The position numbers and the translations under genes are program-made. A DNA stretch of 22,088 bases from CAZSHB01 sp964606885 (GTDB lineage: Bacteria > Babelota > Babeliae > Babelales > CAIQNR01), in NCBI GenBank assembly GCA_964606885.1, contig CAZSHB010000013.1, positions 1-22,088 of the forward strand. Reading direction: 5' to 3'. Positions 1 to 9,628 of this stretch are shown here, piece after piece (positions within the stretch are counted from its first letter, which is position 1; each line of letters starts with the position of its first letter). The notes under the pieces were generated by a model that was not told the DNA's origin, ran no database searches, and saw only the letters and a program-made list of their open reading frames with translations.

Positions 1-2982
1 AACTCATCACTTGATGAAATTAAAGAACGTTTAGAAAATATGTTCTTTAATTCTCGTTACTACGATTTAACTCGTGTAGGACGTATCAGAATTAATAGAA
101 AGCTTGGTCTTTCTGTTCCTGAAACTGAAACTGCGTTAACACGTGAAGATATCGTTGAAACAGTAAAATATTTAATTCGTCTTAGAGAACGTGCTGAAGG
201 TGAACTCGATGACATCGATCATTTAGGTAACAGACGCGTTCGTCTTGTTGGTGAATTGTTGGGTAACCAAGTGTATCTTGGCTTCTTGCGCATAGAACGT
301 ATTGTTCGTGAGCGCTTTAGAATGCAAGAAAACTTGACCACACTTATGCCTCAAGATTTGCTTAACGTAAAACCGTTAGGCGCAGTCTTACGAGAATTTT
401 TTGGTACAGGCCAACTTTCTCAATTTATGGATCAAACAAACCCTCTAGCGGAAATTGCGCATAAGCGTCGTTTATCTGCTCTCGGGCCCGGCGGTGTATT
501 AAAAGATCGCGCAACTGTTGAAGTGCGTGACGTACATCCTTCTCACTATGGTCGTATCTGTCCTATTGAGACTCCGGAAGGTCAAACAATTGGTCTTATT
601 GCTTCCCTTGCTACCTATGCAATGGTGAATGACTTAGGGTTTATTGAGACCGCGTATAGACCAGTAAAAAATGGAAAAATCCAAGATAACGTTGTCTTCC
701 TTGATGCATTTAACGATTCACATGAATTTATTGCGCAAGCTGACGCGGTTAAATCTGGCGCAAAAACATTTCCTACATCAGATGTTATTGCTCGCCATGA
801 AGGGACATTCCAGGTTGTTGATGTAGAAAAAATTAATCTTATTGATCTGTCTCCAAAACAGCTCGTATCCGTTTCTACAGCGTTGATTCCGTTCTTGGAA
901 CATGATGACGCATCTCGTGCCTTAATGGGTGCAAACATGCAACGTCAAGCAGTTCCTTTGATTAAAACGGAAGCTCCTTTAGTAGGTACTGGTATGGAAC
1001 GGGAAGTTGGTAAATCATCAACTGCTGTTCTAACCGCTCGTAACCCGGGTGTTATTGAGTATGTTTCTGCAGACAAGATCGTTGTTCGTGTTGATAGAGA
1101 CGCCTTTGCATCAGTTGAAGACTGGGTAGCACATGGTGTTGATATGTACCATCTTAAGAAGTTCCAAAAATCTACCATGAGCACATGGGTACATCACGTT
1201 CCTATTGTGAGCAAAGGACAGCGTGTTGCTATTGGCGATGTGCTTTCTAACGGCCCAGCAATGGATAATGGCGAACTTGCACTTGGTGCAAACATCTTAG
1301 CAGCGTTTATGCCTTGGCATGGATACAACTTCGAAGATGCTATTGTATTGAGTAAGCGTCTTGTGGCTGATGACGTACTTACTTCGGTTACTATCGATGA
1401 GTATGTTGTTGATGCGCGTGATACTAAACTCGGACCTGAAGAAATTACACGTGATATTCCAAACGTTGGTGAAACAGCCCTTGCTGCACTTGATGAAGAT
1501 GGGATTATCAAAGTTGGTTCTCGTGTTAAACCGGGCGATGTTTTGGTAGGTAAAGTTACTCTTAAAGGTGATATTCAATATTCTCCTGAAGAAAAACTTC
1601 TACGAGCAATCTTTGGTGAAAAATCTCGTGAAGTACGAGATACGTCATTGCGCGTACCACCAGGGGTTGAGGGTATGGTTACGGATGTAAAAATATTCTC
1701 TCGTAGCGGTATTAGAAAAGATAAACGTTATAAAGAAGAAGTTCTTAAGCAAATTAGAAAGCTTGAGCAAGATTTCTTACAACATGAAGCTTGTTTAGAG
1801 CTCATGGTTGTTGAGCAATTCAAGACATTACTTGCAGGTCAAAAGCCTTCAGGTAAGGGTCATGAAGCATTACTCAAAGCTGGCGTGTATGATCGTACTA
1901 AGATTGAATCACTTACTCTTGCAGAACTGACAGCTTTAAAAGTTGCAGATAAAGCGATTGAAGAAGAATTGATTTACTTAGAAACGGCATTCTCAACACA
2001 AAAGCAAGTACTCCATGGTATTAAAGAAGAAAAAATAGGCCGCTTTAAAAAGGGTGATCCACTACCATCTGGTGTTATTAAGATGGTAAAAGTGTACATC
2101 GCTATGAAGCGTAACATTCAGGCTGGTGATAAAATCGCGGGTCGTCACGGTAACAAAGGCGTTGTGTCTATTATTGTTCCTCGTGAAGATATGCCTTATT
2201 TAGCAGACGGAACGGCTGTTGATATTGTTCTTAACCCAATTGGTGTACCTGCTCGTATGAACGTTGGTCAAATTCTTGAAACAGCACTTGGTTTTGCAGG
2301 TCGCGAAGTTGGTATTCAATTACAAACAATGTTGACTGAAAAGAGTGAAAAAGAAGTAACCGCGTTCTTAGCTCAGTACTTTGGTAAAGACTTTGTTGCT
2401 TCATATGAAAAAGAATATGGCAAAGAAGGCTTGCATGAGTTAGCACAAAAGACTGCTCATTCAGGTATGAAATTTAGAGTTCCTGTCTTTGAAGGTCCGG
2501 TTTACGAAACTGATATTAAGCCAATGCTTACTGAGCTTGGTATGTCAGATACGGGTAACTGTTGGTTGCATGACGGACGAACTGGTGAACGATTTGATCA
2601 GCCAGTCATGGTTGGCTCAACCTATATTATGAAATTAAATCATATGGTTGATGATAAGTTGCACGCTCGTTCTGTTGGACCATACTCATTAGTTACACAG
2701 CAACCTCTTGGTGGTAAAGCTCAGTTTGGTGGTCAGCGTTTTGGTGAAATGGAAGTCTGGGCGCTTGAAGCGCACGGTGCTGCTTACACCTTGCAAGAAA
2801 TGCTTACTTACAAATCTGATGACGTTACTGGTCGTCACCGCGTGTACGAAGCTATTGTGCATGGTGATAAGATTCCAGAACCAGGGTTGCCAGAATCGTT
2901 TAACGTACTTATTAAAGAGTTACAAAGTTTAGGGTTGCAAGTTGATCTCTGCCGAGTTGGCAAGGAGGAAGTCAGTGAATAA
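1..2982 (+). CDS. rpoB: RNA polymerase beta subunit, 5'-truncated by window edge
   Basis: This is the beta subunit of bacterial RNA polymerase, which together with beta' forms the catalytic centre. The frame is open from base 1, and the ATG at 40 lies inside a conserved segment, so it is not the real start. About 993 codons are present, and the N-terminal few hundred residues lie left of the window. Visible signatures are the rifampicin-pocket motif QLSQFMDQTNPL, followed by the SALGPGG and HYGRICPIETPEG blocks, then GDKIAGRHGNKGV and, near the C terminus, GGQRFGEMEVWALEAHGAAY. The rifampicin-contact residues Asp, His and Ser of cluster I look wild type, so sensitivity is inferred. The stop codon overlaps the rpoC start, as expected for a co-transcribed and translationally coupled rpoBC unit. 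Identification is certain; only the 5' end is missing. Confidence 0.98.
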   Translation, partial: NSSLDEIKERLENMFFNSRYYDLTRVGRIRINRKLGLSVPETETALTREDIVETVKYLIRLRERAEGELDDIDHLGNRRVRLVGELLGNQVYLGFLRIERIVRERFRMQENLTTLMPQDLLNVKPLGAVLREFFGTGQLSQFMDQTNPLAEIAHKRRLSALGPGGVLKDRATVEVRDVHPSHYGRICPIETPEGQTIGLIASLATYAMVNDLGFIETAYRPVKNGKIQDNVVFLDAFNDSHEFIAQADAVKSGAKTFPTSDVIARHEGTFQVVDVEKINLIDLSPKQLVSVSTALIPFLEHDDASRALMGANMQRQAVPLIKTEAPLVGTGMEREVGKSSTAVLTARNPGVIEYVSADKIVVRVDRDAFASVEDWVAHGVDMYHLKKFQKSTMSTWVHHVPIVSKGQRVAIGDVLSNGPAMDNGELALGANILAAFMPWHGYNFEDAIVLSKRLVADDVLTSVTIDEYVVDARDTKLGPEEITRDIPNVGETALAALDEDGIIKVGSRVKPGDVLVGKVTLKGDIQYSPEEKLLRAIFGEKSREVRDTSLRVPPGVEGMVTDVKIFSRSGIRKDKRYKEEVLKQIRKLEQDFLQHEACLELMVVEQFKTLLAGQKPSGKGHEALLKAGVYDRTKIESLTLAELTALKVADKAIEEELIYLETAFSTQKQVLHGIKEEKIGRFKKGDPLPSGVIKMVKVYIAMKRNIQAGDKIAGRHGNKGVVSIIVPREDMPYLADGTAVDIVLNPIGVPARMNVGQILETALGFAGREVGIQLQTMLTEKSEKEVTAFLAQYFGKDFVASYEKEYGKEGLHELAQKTAHSGMKFRVPVFEGPVYETDIKPMLTELGMSDTGNCWLHDGRTGERFDQPVMVGSTYIMKLNHMVDDKLHARSVGPYSLVTQQPLGGKAQFGGQRFGEMEVWALEAHGAAYTLQEMLTYKSDDVTGRHRVYEAIVHGDKIPEPGLPESFNVLIKELQSLGLQVDLCRVGKEEVSE
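2962..2968 (+). promoter_or_regulatory. Ribosome binding site that fixes the rpoC start
   Basis: AAGGAGG is a full Shine-Dalgarno match that lies inside the last codons of rpoB. It sits 6 nt before the GTG at 2975, so it selects that GTG over the in-frame TTG at 2942. Confidence 0.85.
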
Positions 2983-5900
2983 GGGAATACTAGAACGTTT
3001 TAAAGAGTACATAAATATTACCCAGTTCAATGCGTTTCGTATTGGTCTGGCTTCTCCTGAAAAAATCCGTGCACTTTCTTATGGCGAAGTGAAGAAGATA
3101 GAGACTATTAACTATCGAACACTTAAACCGGAGAAAGACGGTCTTTTCTGTGCTCGTATTTTCGGGCCTGTGAAAGATTGGGAGTGTAATTGCGGTAAAT
3201 ATAAAAGAATGAAACATCGCGGCGTTACCTGTGAAAAGTGTGGCGTTGAAGTGATTCAAGCTCGAGTTCGTCGTGAGCGTATGGGGCATATAGAATTAGT
3301 TGCTCCCGTATCTCATATCTGGTACCTCAAAGGTATTCCAAGCTACTTGGGTTTGATTCTCGATATTTCAGTTAAAGATCTTGAACGCATTGTTTATTTT
3401 GATTCTTCTGTTGTTTTAAATCAGGGTAATTCTCCGTATCCACGCAAAACACTTTTATCTGTTTTAGAAGCAGATGAGTATCAGTATGCGCATCCGGAAG
3501 ATCTTATGTTTAAAGTTTCAAGCGGTGCTGAAGCAATTCGGGACTTGCTAAAAACGATTAACGTACAAGAAGACATTACTCGTTTAAAAGTTGAGTATCA
3601 AAAGACAAATTCTGTTGCTATTCGTCACAAGTTGGTTCGTAGAATCAGAATTTTCACCGATCTTGCTAATGCAAACCTACGTCCTGAATGGATGATTATG
3701 GATGTATTGCCAGTGTTGCCACCAGACTTACGTCCGTTGGTACCACTTGAAGGTGGACGTTTTGCAAGTTCAGATTTAAATGAATTATATCGACGTGTGT
3801 TGAATAGAAATATTCGTCTCCGTCGTTTATTAGAAATTGAAGCGCCTGAAGTTATTATCAAAAACGAAAAACGTATGCTACAGGAATCTGTAGACGCGTT
3901 GATTGATAATGGTCGTCGTGGCCAGCCAGTACGTGGTACCAATAAGCGTTCTTTAAAGTCATTGAGCGAAATGCTTCGTGGTAAGCAAGGTCGTTTTAGA
4001 CAGAACCTTCTTGGTAAACGTGTTGACTACTCAGCTCGTTCGGTAATCGTTGTAGATCCTGAATTGAAGATGGATCAATGCGGCCTTCCTAAAAAGATGG
4101 CATTAGAACTGTATAAGTCTTATGTGTATGCAGGTTTGTTGGAACGTGAAGTTGCTCCAAATCTTCGTGTTGCTAAAAAGATGGTAGAAGATGAAATTCC
4201 TGAAGTATGGGATGTGCTTGAAGAAGCAGTTAAAAAACGCCCAGTACTTTTAAACCGTGCACCAACGTTGCATCGTTTAGGTATTCAAGCTTTCAGACCA
4301 ATCTTGGTAGATGGTAAGGCAATTAAGATTCACCCTCTCGTTTGTACAGCATTTAACGCTGACTTCGACGGTGATACTATGTCTGTTCATTTACCATTAA
4401 GCGACAGAGCATGCAAAGAAGCTGAAGAGTTGATCATGTCAACGAAGAACGTTCTTTCTGCTTCTAACGGACAACCAATTACTGTTCCTACTCAAGATAT
4501 GATTTTGGGATTGCATTACATCACTAAAGTGCGTTGTAATGTAAAGGGTGAAGGTATTGTGTTCTCTAGCATTCAAGAAGCGATTACAGCGTTCCAATGT
4601 GGACAAGTGTCTCTTCATGCTCGAGTTAAAGTTCGTCTGTCTACAGGTAAAATGGTAGATACCACCACTGGTCGCGTATTGCTTTTTGAAGCATTGCCAG
4701 AAGGTGTGGATTTTAATTTGATCAATAAAATATTAAAGAAAAACGATTTAAAGAAATTAATCGAACAAATTTACTATACGTTTGGCCAAGAAAAGACCGT
4801 TATATGTTTAGATAGAATCAAGAAACTTGGTTTCTACTATTCTACACAAAGTGGTACTTCTTGCGGACTTAACGATCTCTTTGCTCTTTCTGAAAAAGGT
4901 TCAATCCTTAAGAAAGCTGAAAAAGAAATCGCTAAAGTTGAAAAGTTGTATCAAGACGGTGTTATCACTAACGGTGAACGTAAGAACAAAGTTATTAGTA
5001 CTTGGTTCCATGCAAACTCTCAAGTAACCAATGAAATGGTTCGAGTGTTTGAAGAACAAGATGCTGCTGCGTACCAAAACGTTGATAAGGACGATAAGCC
5101 TTTCAACTCTGTGTACATGATCATGTTCTCTGGGGCTAAAGGTTCTAAAGATCAGATCAGACAGTTAATTGGTATGCGAGGTTTGATGTCCACACCAACG
5201 GGTGACATTATCGAAACTCCGGTAAAGAGTAACTTTACTGAAGGCTTGAATGTGTTTGAATACTTTATTTCTACACATGGTGCTCGTAAAGGTCAGGCGG
5301 ATACCGCGCTTAAAACAGCAAACTCAGGTTACCTCACTCGTCGTTTAGTTGACGTTGCGCAAGACATGGTTGTTACAACACATGATTGTAAAACATTGGG
5401 TTATATTTCTTTAACTGACTTAAAAGAGTCAGGTGAAGTGGTCTATCCATTGAAGTCACGTGTGTACGGTCGTGTTGCGGCAGCAGATATTAAAGATTCT
5501 ATCACCGGTGAATTGTTGATACCTCAAGGTAATGCAATTACTCGTGCTGATACTGAAAGAATCGAAAACGCTGCTGTAGCAGAAATCTTAGTTCGCTCAC
5601 CATTAATGTGTCAGGCAAAACGGGGTATCTGTCAGAAATGTTACGGCTTCGATTTAAGCCGTGGCCATATGATTGATATCGGTACAACAGCGGGTATTAT
5701 TGCAGCGCAATCTATTGGTGAACCTGGAACACAGCTGACTATGAGAACATTCCATATCGGTGGTACTGCAAGTGGTGAAGCTGCTCAGTCTATGGTAGAA
5801 GCAAAATATGACGGTATCGTTGAGTTACGTCGTGTTCGTTCTATTACTGACAAAGAAGATCGTGAAGTAGTCTTAAGCCGTAAAGCTGAATTGAGTATCA

Positions 5901-7114
5901 AATCAGAAGATGGACGTGAACTACAAGGCGCAATTCTTGAGTACGGTACCTACTTGCTTGTCAAAGATGGTCAAAAAGTAACCAAGGGCGAAAAGCTTGC
6001 TGAATGGGATGCTGGTGCACAGGTTATCGTTACAGAAAAACCTGGTTCAGTTGAATATGTTGATTTAATTAACAACATTACTATTCATGAAGAATTTGAT
6101 ATTCAGTCTAAAACTTCATCAAAAAGTATTCTGGCTCATAAGAGCGATAAGCTTCAGCCAGCAATTGGTATTTTTGATGCAGATGGTGCTGAAATAGCTC
6201 ACTATTACTTGCCAACCGGCGCTATCTTAATGGTAGAACCAGGGCAAAAAATAGCAGCTGGTGATGTTTTGGTAAAAATGCCTCGTGAAGCATCAAAAAC
6301 AAAAGATATTACCGTTGGTGGCTTGCCTCGTATTTCTGAACTCTTTGAAGCACGTACTCCAAAAGATGCAGCAGTATTAGCTGATATTGATGGTAACGTG
6401 GCCTTTGGTGGTCTTCATAGAGGTATGCGTAAGCTGACCGTTACTTCAGGTGGAACAGTACAAGAATGTCTGATACCTCGTGGTAAACAAATCAGTGTGC
6501 AAGATGGTGAATTTGTGCGTGCTGGCGATCCATTAACCTTGGGTCATCCAGTTCCTCATGATATTTTACGTATTCTTGGACCTGATGCGTTACAACGCTA
6601 CTTGGTTGATCATATTCAAGAAATTTATCGTCTACAGGGAATTGATATTAACGATCGCCATATAGAAATTATTGCTCGTCAAATGATGCGTAAAGTACGT
6701 GTTACAGAAACAGGTGATTCAGACTTCTTGATCGGCGATAAGATTGATAAGATTCACTTTAGAATGGTTAACGAAGCTCTTCGTAAGCAGGGTAAGAAAG
6801 TGGCTACTGGGGTTCCAGTACTCATGGGTATCCAAGCTGCGGCATTAAGCACGGAAAGCTTCCTCTCTGCAGCATCGTTCCAAGAAACTACGCGTATCTT
6901 GGCTGACGCAGCAGTAGCGGGTAAGATTGACCACTTATATGGCTTAAAAGAAAACTTGACCATTGGTAAGCTTATTCCGGCCGGTACGGGTATAGCATCA
7001 TATAGAAAAAAATATCTAGGTGATGATATTTCTGATCTTGAGCGTCAAGCCCAAGAAGAGGAAAACCGCTTACGTGGCTCAGAAACGCGTGCCAAAGAGC
7101 AAAAAACGTGGTAA
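2975..7114 (+). CDS. rpoC: RNA polymerase beta' subunit
   Basis: Beta' subunit of RNA polymerase, 1379 residues from the GTG at 2975, close to the 1407 of E. coli. The first codon overlaps the last 8 nt of rpoB. The N-terminal zinc site is present (Cys71, Cys73, Cys86, Cys89), and so is the second zinc site (Cys805, Cys879, Cys886, Cys889). The Mg-binding aspartates are Asp463, Asp465 and Asp467 in NADFDGD. The bridge-helix/trigger-loop region shows QSIGEPGTQLTMRTFHIGG. The residues after the aspartate triad read TMSVH instead of the usual QMAVH. The C-terminal clamp regions and the final GTGIASYRKKY are intact. The tail after that is charged (QEEENRLRGSETRAKEQ). No terminator is visible between this gene and the tRNA 24 nt downstream, so read-through is likely. 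Confidence 0.98.
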   Translation: MNKGILERFKEYINITQFNAFRIGLASPEKIRALSYGEVKKIETINYRTLKPEKDGLFCARIFGPVKDWECNCGKYKRMKHRGVTCEKCGVEVIQARVRRERMGHIELVAPVSHIWYLKGIPSYLGLILDISVKDLERIVYFDSSVVLNQGNSPYPRKTLLSVLEADEYQYAHPEDLMFKVSSGAEAIRDLLKTINVQEDITRLKVEYQKTNSVAIRHKLVRRIRIFTDLANANLRPEWMIMDVLPVLPPDLRPLVPLEGGRFASSDLNELYRRVLNRNIRLRRLLEIEAPEVIIKNEKRMLQESVDALIDNGRRGQPVRGTNKRSLKSLSEMLRGKQGRFRQNLLGKRVDYSARSVIVVDPELKMDQCGLPKKMALELYKSYVYAGLLEREVAPNLRVAKKMVEDEIPEVWDVLEEAVKKRPVLLNRAPTLHRLGIQAFRPILVDGKAIKIHPLVCTAFNADFDGDTMSVHLPLSDRACKEAEELIMSTKNVLSASNGQPITVPTQDMILGLHYITKVRCNVKGEGIVFSSIQEAITAFQCGQVSLHARVKVRLSTGKMVDTTTGRVLLFEALPEGVDFNLINKILKKNDLKKLIEQIYYTFGQEKTVICLDRIKKLGFYYSTQSGTSCGLNDLFALSEKGSILKKAEKEIAKVEKLYQDGVITNGERKNKVISTWFHANSQVTNEMVRVFEEQDAAAYQNVDKDDKPFNSVYMIMFSGAKGSKDQIRQLIGMRGLMSTPTGDIIETPVKSNFTEGLNVFEYFISTHGARKGQADTALKTANSGYLTRRLVDVAQDMVVTTHDCKTLGYISLTDLKESGEVVYPLKSRVYGRVAAADIKDSITGELLIPQGNAITRADTERIENAAVAEILVRSPLMCQAKRGICQKCYGFDLSRGHMIDIGTTAGIIAAQSIGEPGTQLTMRTFHIGGTASGEAAQSMVEAKYDGIVELRRVRSITDKEDREVVLSRKAELSIKSEDGRELQGAILEYGTYLLVKDGQKVTKGEKLAEWDAGAQVIVTEKPGSVEYVDLINNITIHEEFDIQSKTSSKSILAHKSDKLQPAIGIFDADGAEIAHYYLPTGAILMVEPGQKIAAGDVLVKMPREASKTKDITVGGLPRISELFEARTPKDAAVLADIDGNVAFGGLHRGMRKLTVTSGGTVQECLIPRGKQISVQDGEFVRAGDPLTLGHPVPHDILRILGPDALQRYLVDHIQEIYRLQGIDINDRHIEIIARQMMRKVRVTETGDSDFLIGDKIDKIHFRMVNEALRKQGKKVATGVPVLMGIQAAALSTESFLSAASFQETTRILADAAVAGKIDHLYGLKENLTIGKLIPAGTGIASYRKKYLGDDISDLERQAQEEENRLRGSETRAKEQKTW

Positions 7115-7138
7115 GATAAGACCGTAAATAATGGTGGC

Positions 7139-7213
7139 AGGCGTGTAGCTCAGTGGTAGAGCACTGCTTTGACGTAGCAGGGGTCAGCGGTTCGATCCCG
7201 CTCATGCCTACCA
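7139..7213 (+). tRNA. tRNA-Val (anticodon GAC), CCA encoded
   Basis: I folded this 75-nt cloverleaf by hand. The acceptor AGGCGTG pairs with CATGCCT (one G-U pair), with discriminator A and an encoded CCA. The D stem is GCTC/GAGC with loop AGTGGTA. The anticodon stem is CTGCT/AGCAG with loop TTGACGT, which places GAC at positions 34-36. The T stem is AGCGG/CCGCT with loop TTCGATC. GAC reads the valine codons GUC and GUU. Two features are slightly odd: the first acceptor pair is A-U, and the base 3' of the anticodon (position 37) is G where tRNA-Val normally has A. It lies between rpoC and rpsO and is probably processed from their shared transcript. Confidence 0.93.
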
Positions 7214-7248
7214 GTAAAACTCATAAATGTTAGTGGAATAAAGAAACT

Positions 7249-7494
7249 ATGAACAAATTAGAAGAAGTAAAAAAACACGGTAACGATACCGGTTCATCTG
7301 CAGTACAAATCGTATTGTTAACCGAAGATATCGCTCGTTTGACTAAGCATATTAACGAGAACAAAAAAGACGTAGGTTGCCGTCGTACAATCTTGCATAA
7401 GGTTGCTACGCGTAAGCGCTTACAAGCGTATTTGAAAAGAACAGACGTTGGTACGTATAAAAAAGTATTAGAACTACTTGGTTTAAAGAAGTAG
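7249..7494 (+). CDS. rpsO: 30S ribosomal protein S15
   Basis: S15 binds 16S rRNA in the 30S platform and is an early assembly protein. The 81-residue product carries the family core NDTGSS, the mid region around HKVATRKRLQAYLKR and the ending LGLKK. It is about 8 residues shorter than E. coli S15 at the N terminus, so helix 1 is short. An in-frame TAG at 7231 rules out a longer version, and no alternative ATG exists between them. The upstream Shine-Dalgarno is weak (an A-rich ATAAAG stretch). It is followed by pnp, which is the classic rpsO-pnp pair in which pnp is often controlled through the intergenic leader. Confidence 0.97.
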   Translation: MNKLEEVKKHGNDTGSSAVQIVLLTEDIARLTKHINENKKDVGCRRTILHKVATRKRLQAYLKRTDVGTYKKVLELLGLKK

Positions 7495-7540
7495 TTAAAA
7501 AAACGTGACGACGCGTCATTATAAGATAGTGAGATAAGGT

Positions 7541-9625
7541 ATGACGAAAAATAAATTTACGTTACCTAAATATGGGTACAGCGTAGAAATTAATGAAGTT
7601 GCAAAGCAAGCGGATGGTTCTGCGTGGTTTCAAAAGGGAGGAACTGTTCTACTTGCTACAGCAGTTTCGTCTCCTTCAAAAGACTTTCCGGGATTCTTCC
7701 CGCTTTCTGTAGAGTACAGAGAGCAGTTTTCAGCAGCAGGTAAAATTCCGGGTGGTTATTTTAAACGCGAAGGCCGTTCAAGCGATAAAGAAGTATTAAC
7801 TTCTCGTTTGATCGATCGCGCTATCAGACCGTTGTTCCCGAAAGATTACTTCAATCAAGTGCAAGTTATTATTAACGTGTACTCAGTTGATAAAGAACAC
7901 ACGCCTAACATGATTGCTGGTTTAGCCGCATCATTGGCGTTAAGTGTTTCTAAAATTCCTCTTCTTGAATCAATTGGTTTAGTAGAAGTAGGTAGACTTG
8001 ATGGCGCGTGGGTGGTAAATCCATCTTACGAACAAAGCCTTGAGTCTGATGTACGTATTATCGTTGCAGGTACCAAAGAAGGTATTTGCATGGTAGAAGG
8101 CGCAACAAACGAAATTTCTGAACAAGAATTTATCGAAGCAATGTTCTTGGCTCATGCAGCTGTTAAAGAACAAGTTATCTGGCAAGAAGAAATTGTTTCT
8201 CATTTCAACCCTGTTAAAGAAGTATCTACCTTGTCTATTGACTGGGATGCATGGGAAGAAAAGAGCAGACATTTCTTAACAACAGATCGCTTACAAGGCA
8301 TTTTTGGTACACAAAAAGCGGCGCGCGATGCGTTTGTACAGGCTCTTAAAAAAGAATTCGATCTTAAGCATGCAACTGAACTTGCTGAAGTTGGCAGCTC
8401 TAAGAACATTATAGATTTTATTTTTGATGCTCAATTTAAAGATCGCATGACTGAAACTATCTGCGATGACAAAAAGCGCGTTGATGGTCGTACATTTACT
8501 ACCGTACGTGATATCGATGTTAAAGTTGGTGTATTACCATGTACGCATGGTTCATCGCTCTTTACTCGTGGTGGCACACAAAGTTTAGCTACGCTAACGC
8601 TTGGTAGTGGTCAAGATGAACAAAGAATAGAAGACATTATGGGCGGTGATATTGATGGATCTTTTATGCTCCATTACAACTTCCCTCCATTCTCAGTTGG
8701 TGAAGTTAAGCCGTTACGTGGTCCAGGTCGTCGAGAAGTTGGGCATGGTCATTTAGCAGCATCTGCTTTTAAGTATGTTCTTCCTGATAAAGAATCATTC
8801 CCTTACACCATTCGTTTAGTTTCAGACATTTTAGAGTCTGACGGTTCAAGCTCAATGGCTACTGTTTGTTCTTCTACTATGGCGTTCCTTGACGGTGGCG
8901 TACCAGTAAAAGATATGGTTGCAGGTATTGCTATGGGTCTTTTAAAGAGCCCATCAAGTGATTTTAGCGTTCTAACAGATATTACTGGTTTTGAAGATGC
9001 TTTTGGTCTTATGGACTTTAAAGTAGCTGGTACTCAAAACGGTATTACTGCTATCCAAATGGATATTAAGTATAAAGGTGGTTTACCTCGTGGCGTGTTT
9101 GAAAAAGCATTAGCTCAAGCAAAAGATGCTCGTCTTTTGATTCTATCTAAGATGAAGCACGTTATGTCTAAGCCAAAAGCTGAATTGTCTGCTCTTGTTC
9201 CACAGGTTACTATTCTTAAAGTACCTACCGACAAGATTGGCGCAATCATCGGTTCAGGCGGTAAAGTTATCCGTGAAATTATCGATAAAACTGGCACTTC
9301 AATTGATATTGAAGATGATGGTTCAGTCAAAATATTCGGCCAACCGGGTGCAGGTATGGAATCAGCAGTTATGTGGGTGAAAACTCTTGCTGGTCTTATT
9401 CAACCAGGCACTATCTTCAATGGTATTGTGCGACGTATTGCAGAATTCGGTCTTTTCGTGGAACTTGTTCCTGGTAAAGATGGTCTTCTTCATGTTTCAG
9501 CAATCCCTCGTGAAAAACAACGTAATCTTGATAAAGAGTATCCAGTAGGATCAACTCTTAAGGTACAAGTTGTTGAATACGATGCGGAAACTGATCGTGT
9601 ACGTCTCAAGATTATTGAGAGTTAA
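7541..9625 (+). CDS. pnp: Polyribonucleotide nucleotidyltransferase (PNPase)
   Basis: PNPase degrades RNA 3' to 5' using phosphate, giving nucleoside diphosphates, and can add tails in reverse. It acts as a trimer and is often part of the degradosome. The 694-residue product (711 in E. coli) has the full architecture: first RNase PH domain (about 1-145), helical linker (about 145-310), and second RNase PH domain (about 310-550). A KH domain with GSGG near residue 570 and a C-terminal S1 domain from about 620 follow. The metal-binding aspartates fall at Asp486 and Asp492 (in FEDAFGLMDFK), with the same numbering as E. coli. The ATG is preceded by GATAAGG. The stop is 3 nt from rph, so the two phosphorolytic nucleases are surely co-expressed. 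Confidence 0.97.
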   Translation: MTKNKFTLPKYGYSVEINEVAKQADGSAWFQKGGTVLLATAVSSPSKDFPGFFPLSVEYREQFSAAGKIPGGYFKREGRSSDKEVLTSRLIDRAIRPLFPKDYFNQVQVIINVYSVDKEHTPNMIAGLAASLALSVSKIPLLESIGLVEVGRLDGAWVVNPSYEQSLESDVRIIVAGTKEGICMVEGATNEISEQEFIEAMFLAHAAVKEQVIWQEEIVSHFNPVKEVSTLSIDWDAWEEKSRHFLTTDRLQGIFGTQKAARDAFVQALKKEFDLKHATELAEVGSSKNIIDFIFDAQFKDRMTETICDDKKRVDGRTFTTVRDIDVKVGVLPCTHGSSLFTRGGTQSLATLTLGSGQDEQRIEDIMGGDIDGSFMLHYNFPPFSVGEVKPLRGPGRREVGHGHLAASAFKYVLPDKESFPYTIRLVSDILESDGSSSMATVCSSTMAFLDGGVPVKDMVAGIAMGLLKSPSSDFSVLTDITGFEDAFGLMDFKVAGTQNGITAIQMDIKYKGGLPRGVFEKALAQAKDARLLILSKMKHVMSKPKAELSALVPQVTILKVPTDKIGAIIGSGGKVIREIIDKTGTSIDIEDDGSVKIFGQPGAGMESAVMWVKTLAGLIQPGTIFNGIVRRIAEFGLFVELVPGKDGLLHVSAIPREKQRNLDKEYPVGSTLKVQVVEYDAETDRVRLKIIES

Positions 9626-9628
9626 TCG

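Noticed and set aside
615..1511. Reverse-strand ORFs inside rpoB
   Set aside because: They are antisense to a highly conserved coding region and their sequences have no recognisable protein features. They are shadows of rpoB codon use.
2942..2974. Upstream TTG start for rpoC
   Set aside because: It would add 11 residues inside the rpoB end without a ribosome site, whereas the GTG at 2975 has a perfect one.
7506..7518. Small hairpin (TGACG/CGTCA) between rpsO and pnp
   Set aside because: It has only 5 bp with a 3-nt loop and no U-tract. It is too short to claim as a terminator or as the pnp autoregulation stem.
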